Of a DNA stretch of 28,078 bases, positions 14,045 through 21,638 are shown in pieces. The stretch is from NCBI GenBank assembly GCA_964637705.1, contig CAZWVM010000019.1, positions 1 through 28,078 of the forward strand. Direction: 5' to 3'. Within the stretch, counting starts at the first letter, position 1. Each line of letters begins with the position of its first letter. The notes beneath the pieces were generated by a model, which was not told where the DNA came from, ran no database searches, and saw only the letters and a list, made by a program, of their open reading frames with translations. The position numbers were made by a program, and so were the translations under genes. The DNA is from CAZWVM01 sp964637705. Its GTDB lineage: Bacteria; UBA8481.

Positions 14045-15559
14045 CTACATCGCGTTCGGGAAGCATCCTTCGCCGTTGGGGCAGGCGCGCGGGCCGGCGT
14101 AGGGGTTGCGGGCCGGGTCGTAGTTGCCCGGGTCCTGGATCCGCGACTCCTCCAGGATCCGGTCCGGATTCACGCGCGTGCTGCTCTCGCGAATGAGCCC
14201 CGGCTCGGCCTTCGAGCGGCACCCGTCGAAGACATCGGCTCCCGTTGGAATGAACTCCGCCCGCACCGCCCCGTCCTCCGTCACCGTGATCCGGCGCAGC
14301 TGCCCGTTCGGCGTCGTGAAGGGCGCCCGGGCATCGCCGGGGTCGAGTCCCAGCTTCGCCGCGCGCCCCTCGACGACCGGCGACGCGAGGATCGTCACGG
14401 GATCCGCGACCCGCGGGCACCGCGACCTCTCGCCCCGTGGGCCGCGCGCCGTGCAGACCCCGGCCCGACAGCCGCACGGGCAGTCCTTCGGCCTCACGAC
14501 AAAAGCCAGCCGGCGGTAGTTCCGTTCGCCGCCCGCGCCGCCCGTGCCGGGATAGAAGGCGTCCGTGCTCTCGCAGGACCAGATGACGAATTTCCGCACG
14601 GGCCGGTGATTGAGCATCTTCGGAAGGTTCTCGACGAGTCCCCGGAAACTGCCGGTCTGGCTCCCGTGGAAGACGACCAGCACCTCGTCGAAATGGCAGC
14701 AGTCGTTCCACGTCGCCACGAGATCGGAGAGCGACCGATTGCGGTTGTTCGTTCGATAGCGAGGCCAGATCTCGCTCGCCGAGGTCGGGCGGTGACCCGG
14801 AGGCGGGGGCACGTGCGGCACCGTCCATGACGGAGAATGATCACTGCCGCCCGTCGGGTAACCGATCATGTGCAGGTGATGTCCCTCGGCCTGCCGCCCC
14901 TCGGCCCAGCGCAGGCTCGCCTGGATGGCCGGATCGGCGAAGTTGCCGACGATGATGACGAGCCGCCCGCCCTGGCAATGATGCGCGGGCTCGCGCTCGC
15001 CGTCGTCGATCTCGATGACCGTCGACGGTAACTCCTCGTCGATGACGATCTTCACGCCGTCGATCGTCTGCCCGCCCCCGCCCTCGCTCCGCCGCGTCCG
15101 CCCGGCGGCCGCGATGACCTCGCTGACGAGCGCACCCATGTCCTCGCCGGATCCCCGGCGCGCCGAGCCGCTTCCTCCACCCCGAGAACAATTCGGATCG
15201 TTGCAGGCCTCGCCGTTGTGCGAATGGCTCGATCCCGATGCGCCGGATGATTCGCGTGCCGCGCCACCAAAGAGGATGGAGGCCGCATCCGCGGTGCCCA
15301 CACGTTCCACCGCGAACTGCAGTCCCGGCCGCGCGCCATTCAGCGCGACGTAGCGTGTCGAGCGTCCCGGCACCGCGACTCTGCTCAAGACCCGCCCCTC
15401 GGCCGATCGGATCGTGACCGTCGCCCTGCCGGGCTGGGTGTTCTCTAGCTGCACCCCTCGGATCGTGCCCCCGGTCGCGTCGGCGAAACCGGCGAGCGAA
15501 ATCGACAGGGCAAGAAGAAAGAGGGGCAGAACCCATGCGCGAAACGTCGAGGTATTCAT
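14045..15559 (-). CDS. Secreted cysteine-rich protein with possible clan-CD (caspase-like) core
   Basis: This 504-residue exported protein has a signal peptide (MNTSTFRAWVLPLFLLALSI, then SLAGFADA). A small beta domain (about 30-95), a Ser/Gly/His-rich linker (100-165) and a Rossmann-like stretch (RLVIIVGNFADPAIQ, 199-213) follow. The centre reads DEVLVVFHGSQTG (291-303) and, 31 residues later, VRKFVIWSCES (321-331). Two hydrophobic strands ending in His-Gly and Ser-Cys match the catalytic dyad layout of clan-CD peptidases such as CHAT, C80 and caspases, here H298 and C329. This is a pattern-based inference. Paired cysteines (CC at 287-288, CPCGC near 360) suggest disulfides or metal binding. 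The C-terminus is Asn/Arg/Pro-rich (DPARNPYAGPRACP). The gene stands alone, with promoter boxes upstream and a MITE-like element at its 3' end. Confidence 0.75.
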   Translation of the reverse strand: MNTSTFRAWVLPLFLLALSISLAGFADATGGTIRGVQLENTQPGRATVTIRSAEGRVLSRVAVPGRSTRYVALNGARPGLQFAVERVGTADAASILFGGAARESSGASGSSHSHNGEACNDPNCSRGGGSGSARRGSGEDMGALVSEVIAAAGRTRRSEGGGGQTIDGVKIVIDEELPSTVIEIDDGEREPAHHCQGGRLVIIVGNFADPAIQASLRWAEGRQAEGHHLHMIGYPTGGSDHSPSWTVPHVPPPPGHRPTSASEIWPRYRTNNRNRSLSDLVATWNDCCHFDEVLVVFHGSQTGSFRGLVENLPKMLNHRPVRKFVIWSCESTDAFYPGTGGAGGERNYRRLAFVVRPKDCPCGCRAGVCTARGPRGERSRCPRVADPVTILASPVVEGRAAKLGLDPGDARAPFTTPNGQLRRITVTEDGAVRAEFIPTGADVFDGCRSKAEPGLIRESSTRVNPDRILEESRIQDPGNYDPARNPYAGPRACPNGEGCFPNAM

Positions 15560-15565
15560 GCCTTC

Positions 15566-15594
15566 TTTATAGGTCGAATATCTGCCACGCGTAA
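15566..15594 (-). promoter_or_regulatory. Promoter-like boxes before the cysteine-rich secreted protein
   Basis: On the minus strand TTACGC (plus 15589-15594) and TATAAA (15566-15571) are 17 bases apart. The -10 box ends six bases before the ATG at 15559. The six intervening bases GAAGGC include a possible but badly spaced AAGG. The local sequence is AT-rich compared with its surroundings. Confidence 0.5.
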
Positions 15595-15713
15595 ACCCCC
15601 GAACTCGCCCTTCCGCACGAGCTCCACACGCCGCGGTGCAGAAGAGAACGATTCCCAGCTACCTCGCCCTCGTGACGGAAATCACCACGCAGAAAAGAAA
15701 ATGGGAGGCGATA

Positions 15714-17060
15714 CTACTCCAGCATCGCCTTCCGGACCGTGCCCCAGCCGTCGCTCGTTCCGTAGCGCGCGCAGGAGTCATTCGTCCCGCGCGCCATCGC
15801 CATGAGTATCTCGCGCGCGTCACGGGGCAATTGCCCCTCGCCGTGAACAAAGGCTCGAATCCGGTCCCAGCCCTCCACCGTCGGCACGTTCACCACGCAC
15901 CCCCACTGATCTCCGAGCTTCTTGTAGGTCCAGTAGATCGTCCCCGCCGTGAGCCCGTCCTTCCCGGCCCGAAAGAGCCGGACGAAGCTCTGCGTCACCT
16001 CGAGAGCATTCTCCCCGACCTCGCCGATAACGAGCGGCAAGCGATGGTCATGGCAATACCGCCAGGCGAGGTATTTCCGACCGTCCGGGCCGTCGGCATC
16101 GAAGCTGACCGGGGCCGGCTCACGCCAGGGATTGTAATAATGAACCGAGACGGCCATGTTCTCGTCCAGGGGCGCTCCCAGCGTCCAGTTCGTCGGGTTG
16201 CCCAGGTCCGAGTAGATATTCGACTCGATGATGACGAGGTGGTCCGTGTCGAAGCGGCGGACGTGCCGGACCAGTTGTTCATACGTCGGCCGAATGAGGT
16301 GATCGGTGTAACCGGGAGGTTCGTTCAGGAAATCGTAGCCGAGGATCGTCCCGACCCCGGCATAGCGCCGCGCGATCGTCTCCCACGCCGCCTTGATCCG
16401 CTCGAGCTTCGGATTCACCTGGGAGTCCGAAGCGACGTAGAAGGAATCGGAGCCCGGTCCGTAGCGATGCATGTCGAGCATGATGCGGATGCCGTGGCTG
16501 TCGCACCACGCGACGAGACGGTCGATGAAGAGCAGGCCCTCGGGCGCCGTGTCCGGAAGCGCCCCGCCATAGGCACCGGTCGCGGCCGCGCCGCCCTCCG
16601 AAGTCGTGAAGTCCTCCACCCGCAAGGGAACCCGGACCGTGTTGTAGCCCTCCGCCGCGATCCGCCGGATGTCGGCCTCGGAGATGAAATTCTCACGCCA
16701 GGCGTTCATCCATTCCCGATGCCCGGCCGGCCCTCCCGCGGCCCGCCTCAGCCGCTCGCGCATCGTCGCCTCGTCGACCTTCTTCTCCTCGAAAAGCATC
16801 AGGTAGAGTTCCTGCACGAACCAGTTCCCGAGATTCACTCCGACCGGTTTGAACTCCGCATCGCCCAGCATCAGCTTCATCCCGCGGCGGTACACGAACC
16901 CGTCACGCGGCCGCGCGGGGCCTCCCTCCGGTCCATCCTCGACGAGGATCGAAGACCGGGCCTCCCGGCTGCAGGCCCCGAAGAGACCCGACACCAGGAG
17001 CGCCACCGCGCCCGCCATCAACCCTGACCGCGACAGCGCGCGGAGACCGATCATCGTCAT
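15714..17060 (-). CDS. GH5-type glycoside hydrolase, lipoprotein
   Basis: This 448-residue enzyme looks like a clan GH-A, family 5 (cellulase-type) glycosidase cleaving a beta-glycan. The N-terminus is a lipoprotein signal: a hydrophobic stretch ending GLFGAC with the lipid-modified Cys at 30, so it is probably anchored in a membrane facing the periplasm or outside. Family features in order are VNLGNWFV (75-82), YNTVRVPL (139-146), LDMHRYGPG, then the acid/base E247 in YDFLNEPPG. VHYYNPW (306-312) and the nucleophile E347 in LVIGEVGEN follow. Both catalytic glutamates are intact. The ATG at 17060 overlaps the stop of the upstream monophosphatase gene by four bases (ATGA). The open frame upstream to 17834 only mirrors that gene. 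Specific substrate (glucan, mannan or other) cannot be told. Confidence 0.88.
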   Translation of the reverse strand: MTMIGLRALSRSGLMAGAVALLVSGLFGACSREARSSILVEDGPEGGPARPRDGFVYRRGMKLMLGDAEFKPVGVNLGNWFVQELYLMLFEEKKVDEATMRERLRRAAGGPAGHREWMNAWRENFISEADIRRIAAEGYNTVRVPLRVEDFTTSEGGAAATGAYGGALPDTAPEGLLFIDRLVAWCDSHGIRIMLDMHRYGPGSDSFYVASDSQVNPKLERIKAAWETIARRYAGVGTILGYDFLNEPPGYTDHLIRPTYEQLVRHVRRFDTDHLVIIESNIYSDLGNPTNWTLGAPLDENMAVSVHYYNPWREPAPVSFDADGPDGRKYLAWRYCHDHRLPLVIGEVGENALEVTQSFVRLFRAGKDGLTAGTIYWTYKKLGDQWGCVVNVPTVEGWDRIRAFVHGEGQLPRDAREILMAMARGTNDSCARYGTSDGWGTVRKAMLE

Positions 17061-17851
17061 GCCAGCATCTCCCCAAGGAATCGTTTCACCAGTTCCGGCG
17101 TTCCCGCGACGACGTGTCCCGTCTCGAGATAGTTGGTTCCGCCGCCGTGCTCCAGGACCAGCCCGCCGGCCTCCTTCACGAGGAGCGCGCCCGCGCAGAT
17201 GTCCCACGCGCCGAGCCCGTCCTCGTAGAAGAGGTCGAACCGCCCCGCGGCGACGGAGGCGAAATCGAGCGCGGCCGAGCCCATGCGGCGGATCCCCTGC
17301 ACTTTCATGAGGACCCGGCGAAGCGTCTCGAGGCAGGAGTAGTCCGGCTCGTCGCCGCGCGTCGAGGCGAAGCCCGTCGCGACGAGCGACTGGGACCAAT
17401 CGTCCTTCCGCGTGACGGCGAGCCGCCGGCCGTCCTGCCAGGCGCCCTCCCCGCGCCCCGCCGAGTAGATCTCGCCCCGCATCGGATCGAAGATCGCGCC
17501 CGCGATCTCCCCTTCCTCGTCGCAGACCCCGATCGAGACGGCCCAGTGCGGAACGCGGAAGGCGAAGTTCGTCGTGCCGTCGAGGGGATCGACGAACCAG
17601 CGGAATCCCCGCCCGTCGCGCGCGGCGTATTCCTCGCCGACGATCGCGTGATCCGGGTAACTCTCCTCGATACGGGCGCGAATCAATCGCTCGGCGGCCA
17701 GGTCCGCCTCCGTCACGACATTGCGCGGACTCTTCAGGCTCTCGTTCAGTCCCTCGCGCGACTCGAATCGTGCGCGCAGGAGCGCCCCCGCCTCGCGAGC
17801 CGTCTCCTCCGCGAAAGCACGCAACTCCCCGCACGACGGCCGCGCGCCCAT
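17057..17851 (-). CDS. Inositol monophosphatase family protein
   Basis: This 264-residue enzyme belongs to the Mg2+-dependent, Li+-sensitive phosphatase superfamily (inositol monophosphatase/SuhB/CysQ). It would remove a phosphate from inositol phosphate, histidinol phosphate or a similar small molecule. Metal and phosphate motifs are complete: VGEEYAA (71-77), FVDPLDGTTNF (86-96), and the C-terminal GAWDICAGALLVKEAGG (214-230) with D217. The length is typical and there is no signal peptide. It starts at ATG 17851, sharing one base with the TGA of the DUF2400 gene (TGATG), and its own stop overlaps the GH5 start. The three genes therefore form one coupled operon. The pairing with a secreted glycosidase does not point to a common pathway. 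Some relatives act as histidinol-phosphatase, which cannot be excluded. Confidence 0.92.
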   Translation of the reverse strand: MGARPSCGELRAFAEETAREAGALLRARFESREGLNESLKSPRNVVTEADLAAERLIRARIEESYPDHAIVGEEYAARDGRGFRWFVDPLDGTTNFAFRVPHWAVSIGVCDEEGEIAGAIFDPMRGEIYSAGRGEGAWQDGRRLAVTRKDDWSQSLVATGFASTRGDEPDYSCLETLRRVLMKVQGIRRMGSAALDFASVAAGRFDLFYEDGLGAWDICAGALLVKEAGGLVLEHGGGTNYLETGHVVAGTPELVKRFLGEMLA

Positions 17852-18726
17852 CAGTGCCTCCCCGGGGCGGTGCAGACCGCGGCGAGCCCGCAGCGCGCGC
17901 AGACCTCGGTCCGGCGGCCCAGACAGCCCTCCACGATGCCGATCCGCGAAAGCGCGAAGTCGTAGCGGACCGGGTCGAGAGGAGCGAATCTCCTCAGCGA
18001 GGAGGTGATCGCGAGCGCCGCCCGCCACGAGGGATTCTTCAGGCGGGTCAATCCGAGGAGCCGGGCGATGCGAAAGACGTGGGTATCGAGTGGGATGACG
18101 AGATCCGAAGGCGGGATGAAGTCCCAGAATCCGAAATCGATCCCGTCGTCGGGTCTCACCATCCACCTCAGGAACATCATCGTGCGCTTGCAGGGGGAAC
18201 CTCCCGAGGGAACCGGCACGAGCGGGATCGTGGCGCGGCGGCCGCCGGCACGCCCCTGCGCGCCGCGGAACGCCGCGCCGAACCGGTTCGCCGCCGTCTC
18301 GAAGGGAACGTCGAGCGGCCATGCCGCCCCGAGTCCGTTTCCCCCGCGGAGGATTCTCCCCGCGGCGACGAGAAGCGCGAGCAGATCCTCCTCGCCGAAG
18401 AAACGGTGGCGAAATCCCGCGAGCCGCCGCGCCAGTTCCCGGGGCGACGCCTCGGCGATCACCGCGGCCGGACGACCGTCGAGCCGGTCGAAGACCTCGC
18501 GCGTCCGGGCGCGGATAAGGGACGCGCGGCCCAGGGCGAGCGACGCGGCGATCAACCCGCCGACCTCGATCTCCGCCCGGCCCGAAAGCTCCCGCACCAC
18601 CCCGACGGGGTCGGAATCGAGGGATCCCGCCCGATAGGTCCCGGCGATCCGGTCCAGGCAACGGGCGAGGTCCCGGTCTGGCCGGGAGTCCTCGTTCGAT
18701 CGTGCCGCTAATTTAGGATTTCCCAT
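17851..18726 (-). CDS. DUF2400 (TIGR02757) family protein with putative Fe-S loop
   Basis: This 291-residue protein matches the TIGR02757/DUF2400 family, helical proteins distantly like helix-hairpin-helix DNA glycosylases; their role is not established. Recognisable family segments are DPVGVVRELSGRAEIEVGGLIAASLALGR-type text (about 39-67), PLVPVPSGGSPCKRTMMFLRWMVR (about 168-191), SDLVIPLDTHVFRIARLLGL and DPVRYDFALSRIG. The C-terminus has C268, C276, C279 and C285, a C-X7-C-X2-C-X5-C pattern one residue different from the [4Fe-4S] loop of endonuclease III. Fe-S binding is an inference. The ATG at 18726 has a decent Shine-Dalgarno (AAGGGA, about seven bases before). It leads the three-gene operon and diverges from the subtilase gene across only 31 bases. 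Confidence 0.88.
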   Translation of the reverse strand: MGNPKLAARSNEDSRPDRDLARCLDRIAGTYRAGSLDSDPVGVVRELSGRAEIEVGGLIAASLALGRASLIRARTREVFDRLDGRPAAVIAEASPRELARRLAGFRHRFFGEEDLLALLVAAGRILRGGNGLGAAWPLDVPFETAANRFGAAFRGAQGRAGGRRATIPLVPVPSGGSPCKRTMMFLRWMVRPDDGIDFGFWDFIPPSDLVIPLDTHVFRIARLLGLTRLKNPSWRAALAITSSLRRFAPLDPVRYDFALSRIGIVEGCLGRRTEVCARCGLAAVCTAPGRH

Positions 18727-18757
18727 TTCGTTCCCTTTCAGATTAAATCATAGGGCT
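18727..18757. promoter_or_regulatory. 31-base divergent promoter region with overlapping -10 boxes
   Basis: The gap between the DUF2400 gene (minus) and subtilase gene (plus) holds TTAAAT on the plus strand (18743-18748, nine bases before the GTG). It also holds TATGAT on the minus strand (18747-18752). The two boxes overlap, so polymerase could serve only one direction at a time, and the -35 regions would lie within the opposing coding sequences. Neither -35 is a good match. Confidence 0.4.
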
Positions 18758-20974
18758 GTGAAAAAGGCGATTTCCCTCTTTCTTCTCGCGGCGGCGCTCG
18801 CGTCGAGCCTCCACTCGACCGAGGTCGCCGCACCTCTCCCCTACGTGCCGGGCCAGGTGCTCGTGAAGATGCGGTCCGGCGCTGCGGCGACGGCCGCGCG
18901 CGGTTTCGCCGCCCTTCCGACGCCGCCCGGCGCGGAATACGTCAAACTGGAGCCGCGGCCCGGTCAAACGGTCGAGGAAGCGGTCGCCGAGCTGGAATCC
19001 CGGTCCGACGTGCTCTTCGCCCAGCCGAACTACATCTACCGGGGCCTCGCCACGATCCCGAACGACACGTATTACTCGTCCCAGTATCACCTCGCGCTCA
19101 TCGGGGCGCCGGCCGCCTGGGACTTCGCCCGTGGCGGCGCCTCCGAGACGATCGCGATTCTCGACTCGGGCGTCGACACGACGCTCCTGGACCTCGCGGC
19201 GCGCATCGTCCGCGCGCCGGGCATCGACATCTTCGACGGAGACAACGACCCCTCCGACACACCTTCGGGGTCCGGCCACGGCACGCGCGTCGGCGGCATA
19301 GCCGCGGCCGTGACAAACAACGCCTACAACGTGAGCGGCGTCGACTGGAACTCGAACCTTCTCTTCGTCCGCGTTCTCTCGGGCGCCGACGCGACCGGCA
19401 CGAGCGAGCAGATCGACAGCGGCCTCCGCCGCGCGATCCAGCACCGCGCCACGGTGATCAACCTCTCGCTGGGCTTCGCGACATCCTCGATCGACAACCT
19501 GCTCGAGACGCGCATCAAGGAGGCCTACGACGCCGGCATCATCCTCGTGGCGGCCGCCGGCAACGACGGCAACTATGTCGTCATCTACCCCGCGAGCTCG
19601 CCCTACGTCATCGCGGCCGGCTCCTCGACCTCCTCCGACGCCCGCTCGTCCTTCTCGAACTACGGAGCCGGATCGGGCGTCACCGGCATCGACGTGATGG
19701 CGCCCGGCTCCGGGATCCTGACCACGAACTTCTCCAATGGCGTGATCAGCGGTTCCGGCACCTCCTATGCGGCCCCGATCGTTTCCGCCGCCGCCGCCCT
19801 CGTCCGCGCGGCGCGACCCGGCATCACCCCCGCCCAGTTCCTCGCACTGCTCCGTTCCACGGCGAAGGACATCGGCGACGCCGGATACGACGAGCAGACC
19901 GGCGCGGGACGTATCGACCTCGAGAAGCTCGTCCGCGTCGCCTGCGCCTCGAGCGTCTACGGCGATTCGCTCGCCGCCGCCGACACGCGCTCGACCGTCA
20001 TGACCTCGGGCGGGCGCCAGAACCACACAGCCCTCGTCTGCTCGCGACAGGACTCCTGGGCCGGCTTCTTCCAGCGCCACGCGGCAAACCGCGGCACGAT
20101 CCGCTTCTACTGGTGCCCGGACTCGACTCAACCCTCGGACACGGCCTTCGTTCTGACGCAGAGGGGCAACAAGGCTCACGGAAGCGGCGCGCTCGACCTC
20201 GTCTACCGCTCCGACGGGAAGCTCGAGTACCGACTCCAGGACTCGGCCGCGCTCGTCTCCTCCTCGACCCTCGTGCCCGGCCAGTGGTACCACGTCGCGC
20301 TCTCTTACGGCGAGAGCGGGGCACAGCTCTGGGTGAACGGGGAATCCGAGACCTCCAAGGGCGTCGCGGGCGGCCCGCCGATCGCCGACACGCTCTTCGC
20401 CGGCGCCCCCCTGTACCTGGACTCGGCCCAGACCGCGCGAGGCCGCTTCGACGCCCTGGCCTTCTCCTCGACGCAGTCCGCGCTCCATCCTTCCGCGCTC
20501 TTCGCGAAGGTCGAGTCGAACAGCACGAACCGGACGGAGGTCGGCACTCTGCTCGCCGGCTGGAAGGCCTGGTCCACGGACTCGAGCGAGATCCTGGTGG
20601 ACATCTACGCCGACACGGACCGTTCCAACTTCAACGGGGTCCTCCTCGCCTCCAACCTCGTCAACGACCAGTCCGAAAGCGTCTCGCTCTCGCCCCTGAC
20701 CCTCAACCAGTCCTACTACCTCTACATCGTGGCCACCGATTCCTCCACGCGCACGAATGCCTTCCCCGAGCGCGCCTACGCCTATTCCTCCGCCTACTTC
20801 GTCGCGGGCATCCCGTCGGTCGTCGCGGTGGGCGGCAGCGCCGGGAGCTCGGGCGGCGGCTGTCTCCTCGCGCGCTGGAGCCTCGACGCGGAGTTCCTGA
20901 GGTCACTCCGGGATCTCGCCCTCGCCTGCGCGCCCGCGCGGTGGCTGGTCGAACTCTATTACGCGCTGAGCTGA
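18758..20974 (+). CDS. Exported subtilase (S8 serine protease) with LamG-like domain and CFI-box-like C-terminus
   Basis: This 738-residue secreted serine endopeptidase starts at GTG 18758 with a signal peptide (MKKAISLFLLAAALASSL). A fervidolysin-like propeptide follows (YVPGQVLVKMRSG, then VLFAQPNYIYR, 28-95). The catalytic domain is complete: D136 in ILDSGVD, H174 in GSGHGTRVGG, oxyanion N269 in AAAGND, and S336 in SGTSYAAPIV. Residues about 430-580 form a concanavalin/LamG-like fold (GQWYHVALSYGES, LWVNGES), probably for substrate or surface binding. A fibronectin-like stretch (585-680) follows. The end (GSSGGGCLLARW, LRSLRDLALACAPARWLVELYYALS pattern, 697-738) resembles the CFI-box C-terminal tail, but the usual ATAAYG part is lost. 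No Shine-Dalgarno is seen. The next gene downstream encodes a membrane protein. Confidence 0.93.
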   Translation: MKKAISLFLLAAALASSLHSTEVAAPLPYVPGQVLVKMRSGAAATAARGFAALPTPPGAEYVKLEPRPGQTVEEAVAELESRSDVLFAQPNYIYRGLATIPNDTYYSSQYHLALIGAPAAWDFARGGASETIAILDSGVDTTLLDLAARIVRAPGIDIFDGDNDPSDTPSGSGHGTRVGGIAAAVTNNAYNVSGVDWNSNLLFVRVLSGADATGTSEQIDSGLRRAIQHRATVINLSLGFATSSIDNLLETRIKEAYDAGIILVAAAGNDGNYVVIYPASSPYVIAAGSSTSSDARSSFSNYGAGSGVTGIDVMAPGSGILTTNFSNGVISGSGTSYAAPIVSAAAALVRAARPGITPAQFLALLRSTAKDIGDAGYDEQTGAGRIDLEKLVRVACASSVYGDSLAAADTRSTVMTSGGRQNHTALVCSRQDSWAGFFQRHAANRGTIRFYWCPDSTQPSDTAFVLTQRGNKAHGSGALDLVYRSDGKLEYRLQDSAALVSSSTLVPGQWYHVALSYGESGAQLWVNGESETSKGVAGGPPIADTLFAGAPLYLDSAQTARGRFDALAFSSTQSALHPSALFAKVESNSTNRTEVGTLLAGWKAWSTDSSEILVDIYADTDRSNFNGVLLASNLVNDQSESVSLSPLTLNQSYYLYIVATDSSTRTNAFPERAYAYSSAYFVAGIPSVVAVGGSAGSSGGGCLLARWSLDAEFLRSLRDLALACAPARWLVELYYALS

Positions 20975-20990
20975 CCACGGTGTCTTCGAA

Positions 20991-21021
20991 GGCCGGGTGC
21001 GCCCGGACCCGGGGCCCGGCC
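20991..21021 (+). other. GC-rich hairpin between subtilase and membrane-protein gene
   Basis: GGCCGGG (20991-20997) pairs perfectly with CCCGGCC (21015-21021), and the interior can fold further. It lies 16 bases after the subtilase stop and just before the GTG at 21024. No U-run follows. It may end or reduce transcription, or mask the downstream start. Confidence 0.35.
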
Positions 21022-21023
21022 GC

Positions 21024-21638
21024 GTGAACCTCCTTTCCTTTCTCGCCGCCTCCACCCTGCCCGGCCTGCGGCTCGATCTCCCGTTCCACGGGCCCTTTCT
21101 CGCCTCGCCGCTCATGACGGGATTCTTCACGGCGGCCTTCTGGACCGTGGTCTGCGGCCGTCTCTTCCACCTCGGCCCCCTGAAGCGCTCCTACGCGATC
21201 CTCGCCGGATACGCGATCGTAGCGACACTCGTCTATGCCGGGCTGGTGCGGTTCCGCGGGGCTTCGATCTCGCCCCCCGTCTCCTTCATCACCGCCGCCT
21301 TCGCGGGTTGCGCGGTGACGCTGGCGCTCTCGGCGCCGGTCGCGGAGGCCCTCGCGCCGCCCCACGCCCTGCGTCGCGCCTCCGGCTGTCTCGTCATCGT
21401 CGGCCTGCCGCTCCTCATGGCCCCCTTCGTCTATCTCGCGGACCTGCCGACGGCCGGTATCTTCCTGGTCGCGAGCGCGACGGGCGGGTTCTGGGGCGTC
21501 CTGTACCTGATCAACGCGGGTTTCGTCGCGCGGGCGAGGCTGCCCGCGCGCGCCGCGAAAACGGTCGCGGCGCTTCTCGTGGTGCCGGAGCACGCCGCCA
21601 TCGCGCTCGTTCCGGCCCTCGTCGCCCTCGCGGGCTGA
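21024..21638 (+). CDS. Six-helix integral membrane protein of unknown function
   Basis: This 204-residue protein has about six membrane helices: FLASPLMTGFFTAAFWTVV (near 27-45), YAILAGYAIVATLVYAGL, FITAAFAGCAVTLALSA, CLVIVGLPLLMAPFVYLA, IFLVASATGGFWGVLYLI and TVAALLVVPEHAAIALVP. I recognise no family. The GTG at 21024 (MNLLSFLAAS...) is preferred; an earlier GTG at 20997 would add nine residues within the hairpin. No Shine-Dalgarno is visible. It follows the subtilase gene by 49 bases on the same strand and may be cotranscribed. Its stop abuts the stop of the convergent HAD gene without a base between, the six bases TGATCA serving both. A link to processing the subtilase tail is possible only by neighbourhood. 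Confidence 0.7.
   Translation: MNLLSFLAASTLPGLRLDLPFHGPFLASPLMTGFFTAAFWTVVCGRLFHLGPLKRSYAILAGYAIVATLVYAGLVRFRGASISPPVSFITAAFAGCAVTLALSAPVAEALAPPHALRRASGCLVIVGLPLLMAPFVYLADLPTAGIFLVASATGGFWGVLYLINAGFVARARLPARAAKTVAALLVVPEHAAIALVPALVALAG

Noticed and set aside
11842..14196. 784-codon plus-strand frame opposite ligA
   Set aside because: It is composed of Arg, Asp, Gly and Leu and is fully antisense to a complete ligA.
13935..14828. 297-codon minus-strand frame running into the inverted-repeat element
   Set aside because: It overlaps the cysteine-rich secreted gene in another frame; the tail is repeat DNA rather than a transposase remnant I can recognise.
17061..17834. N-terminal extension of the GH5 gene
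   Set aside because: It is the monophosphatase gene in another frame; the lipoprotein signal starts at 17060.
18743..20488. 581-codon minus-strand frame opposite the subtilase
   Set aside because: The subtilase has an intact triad and domains; the antisense frame has only charged low-complexity sequence.
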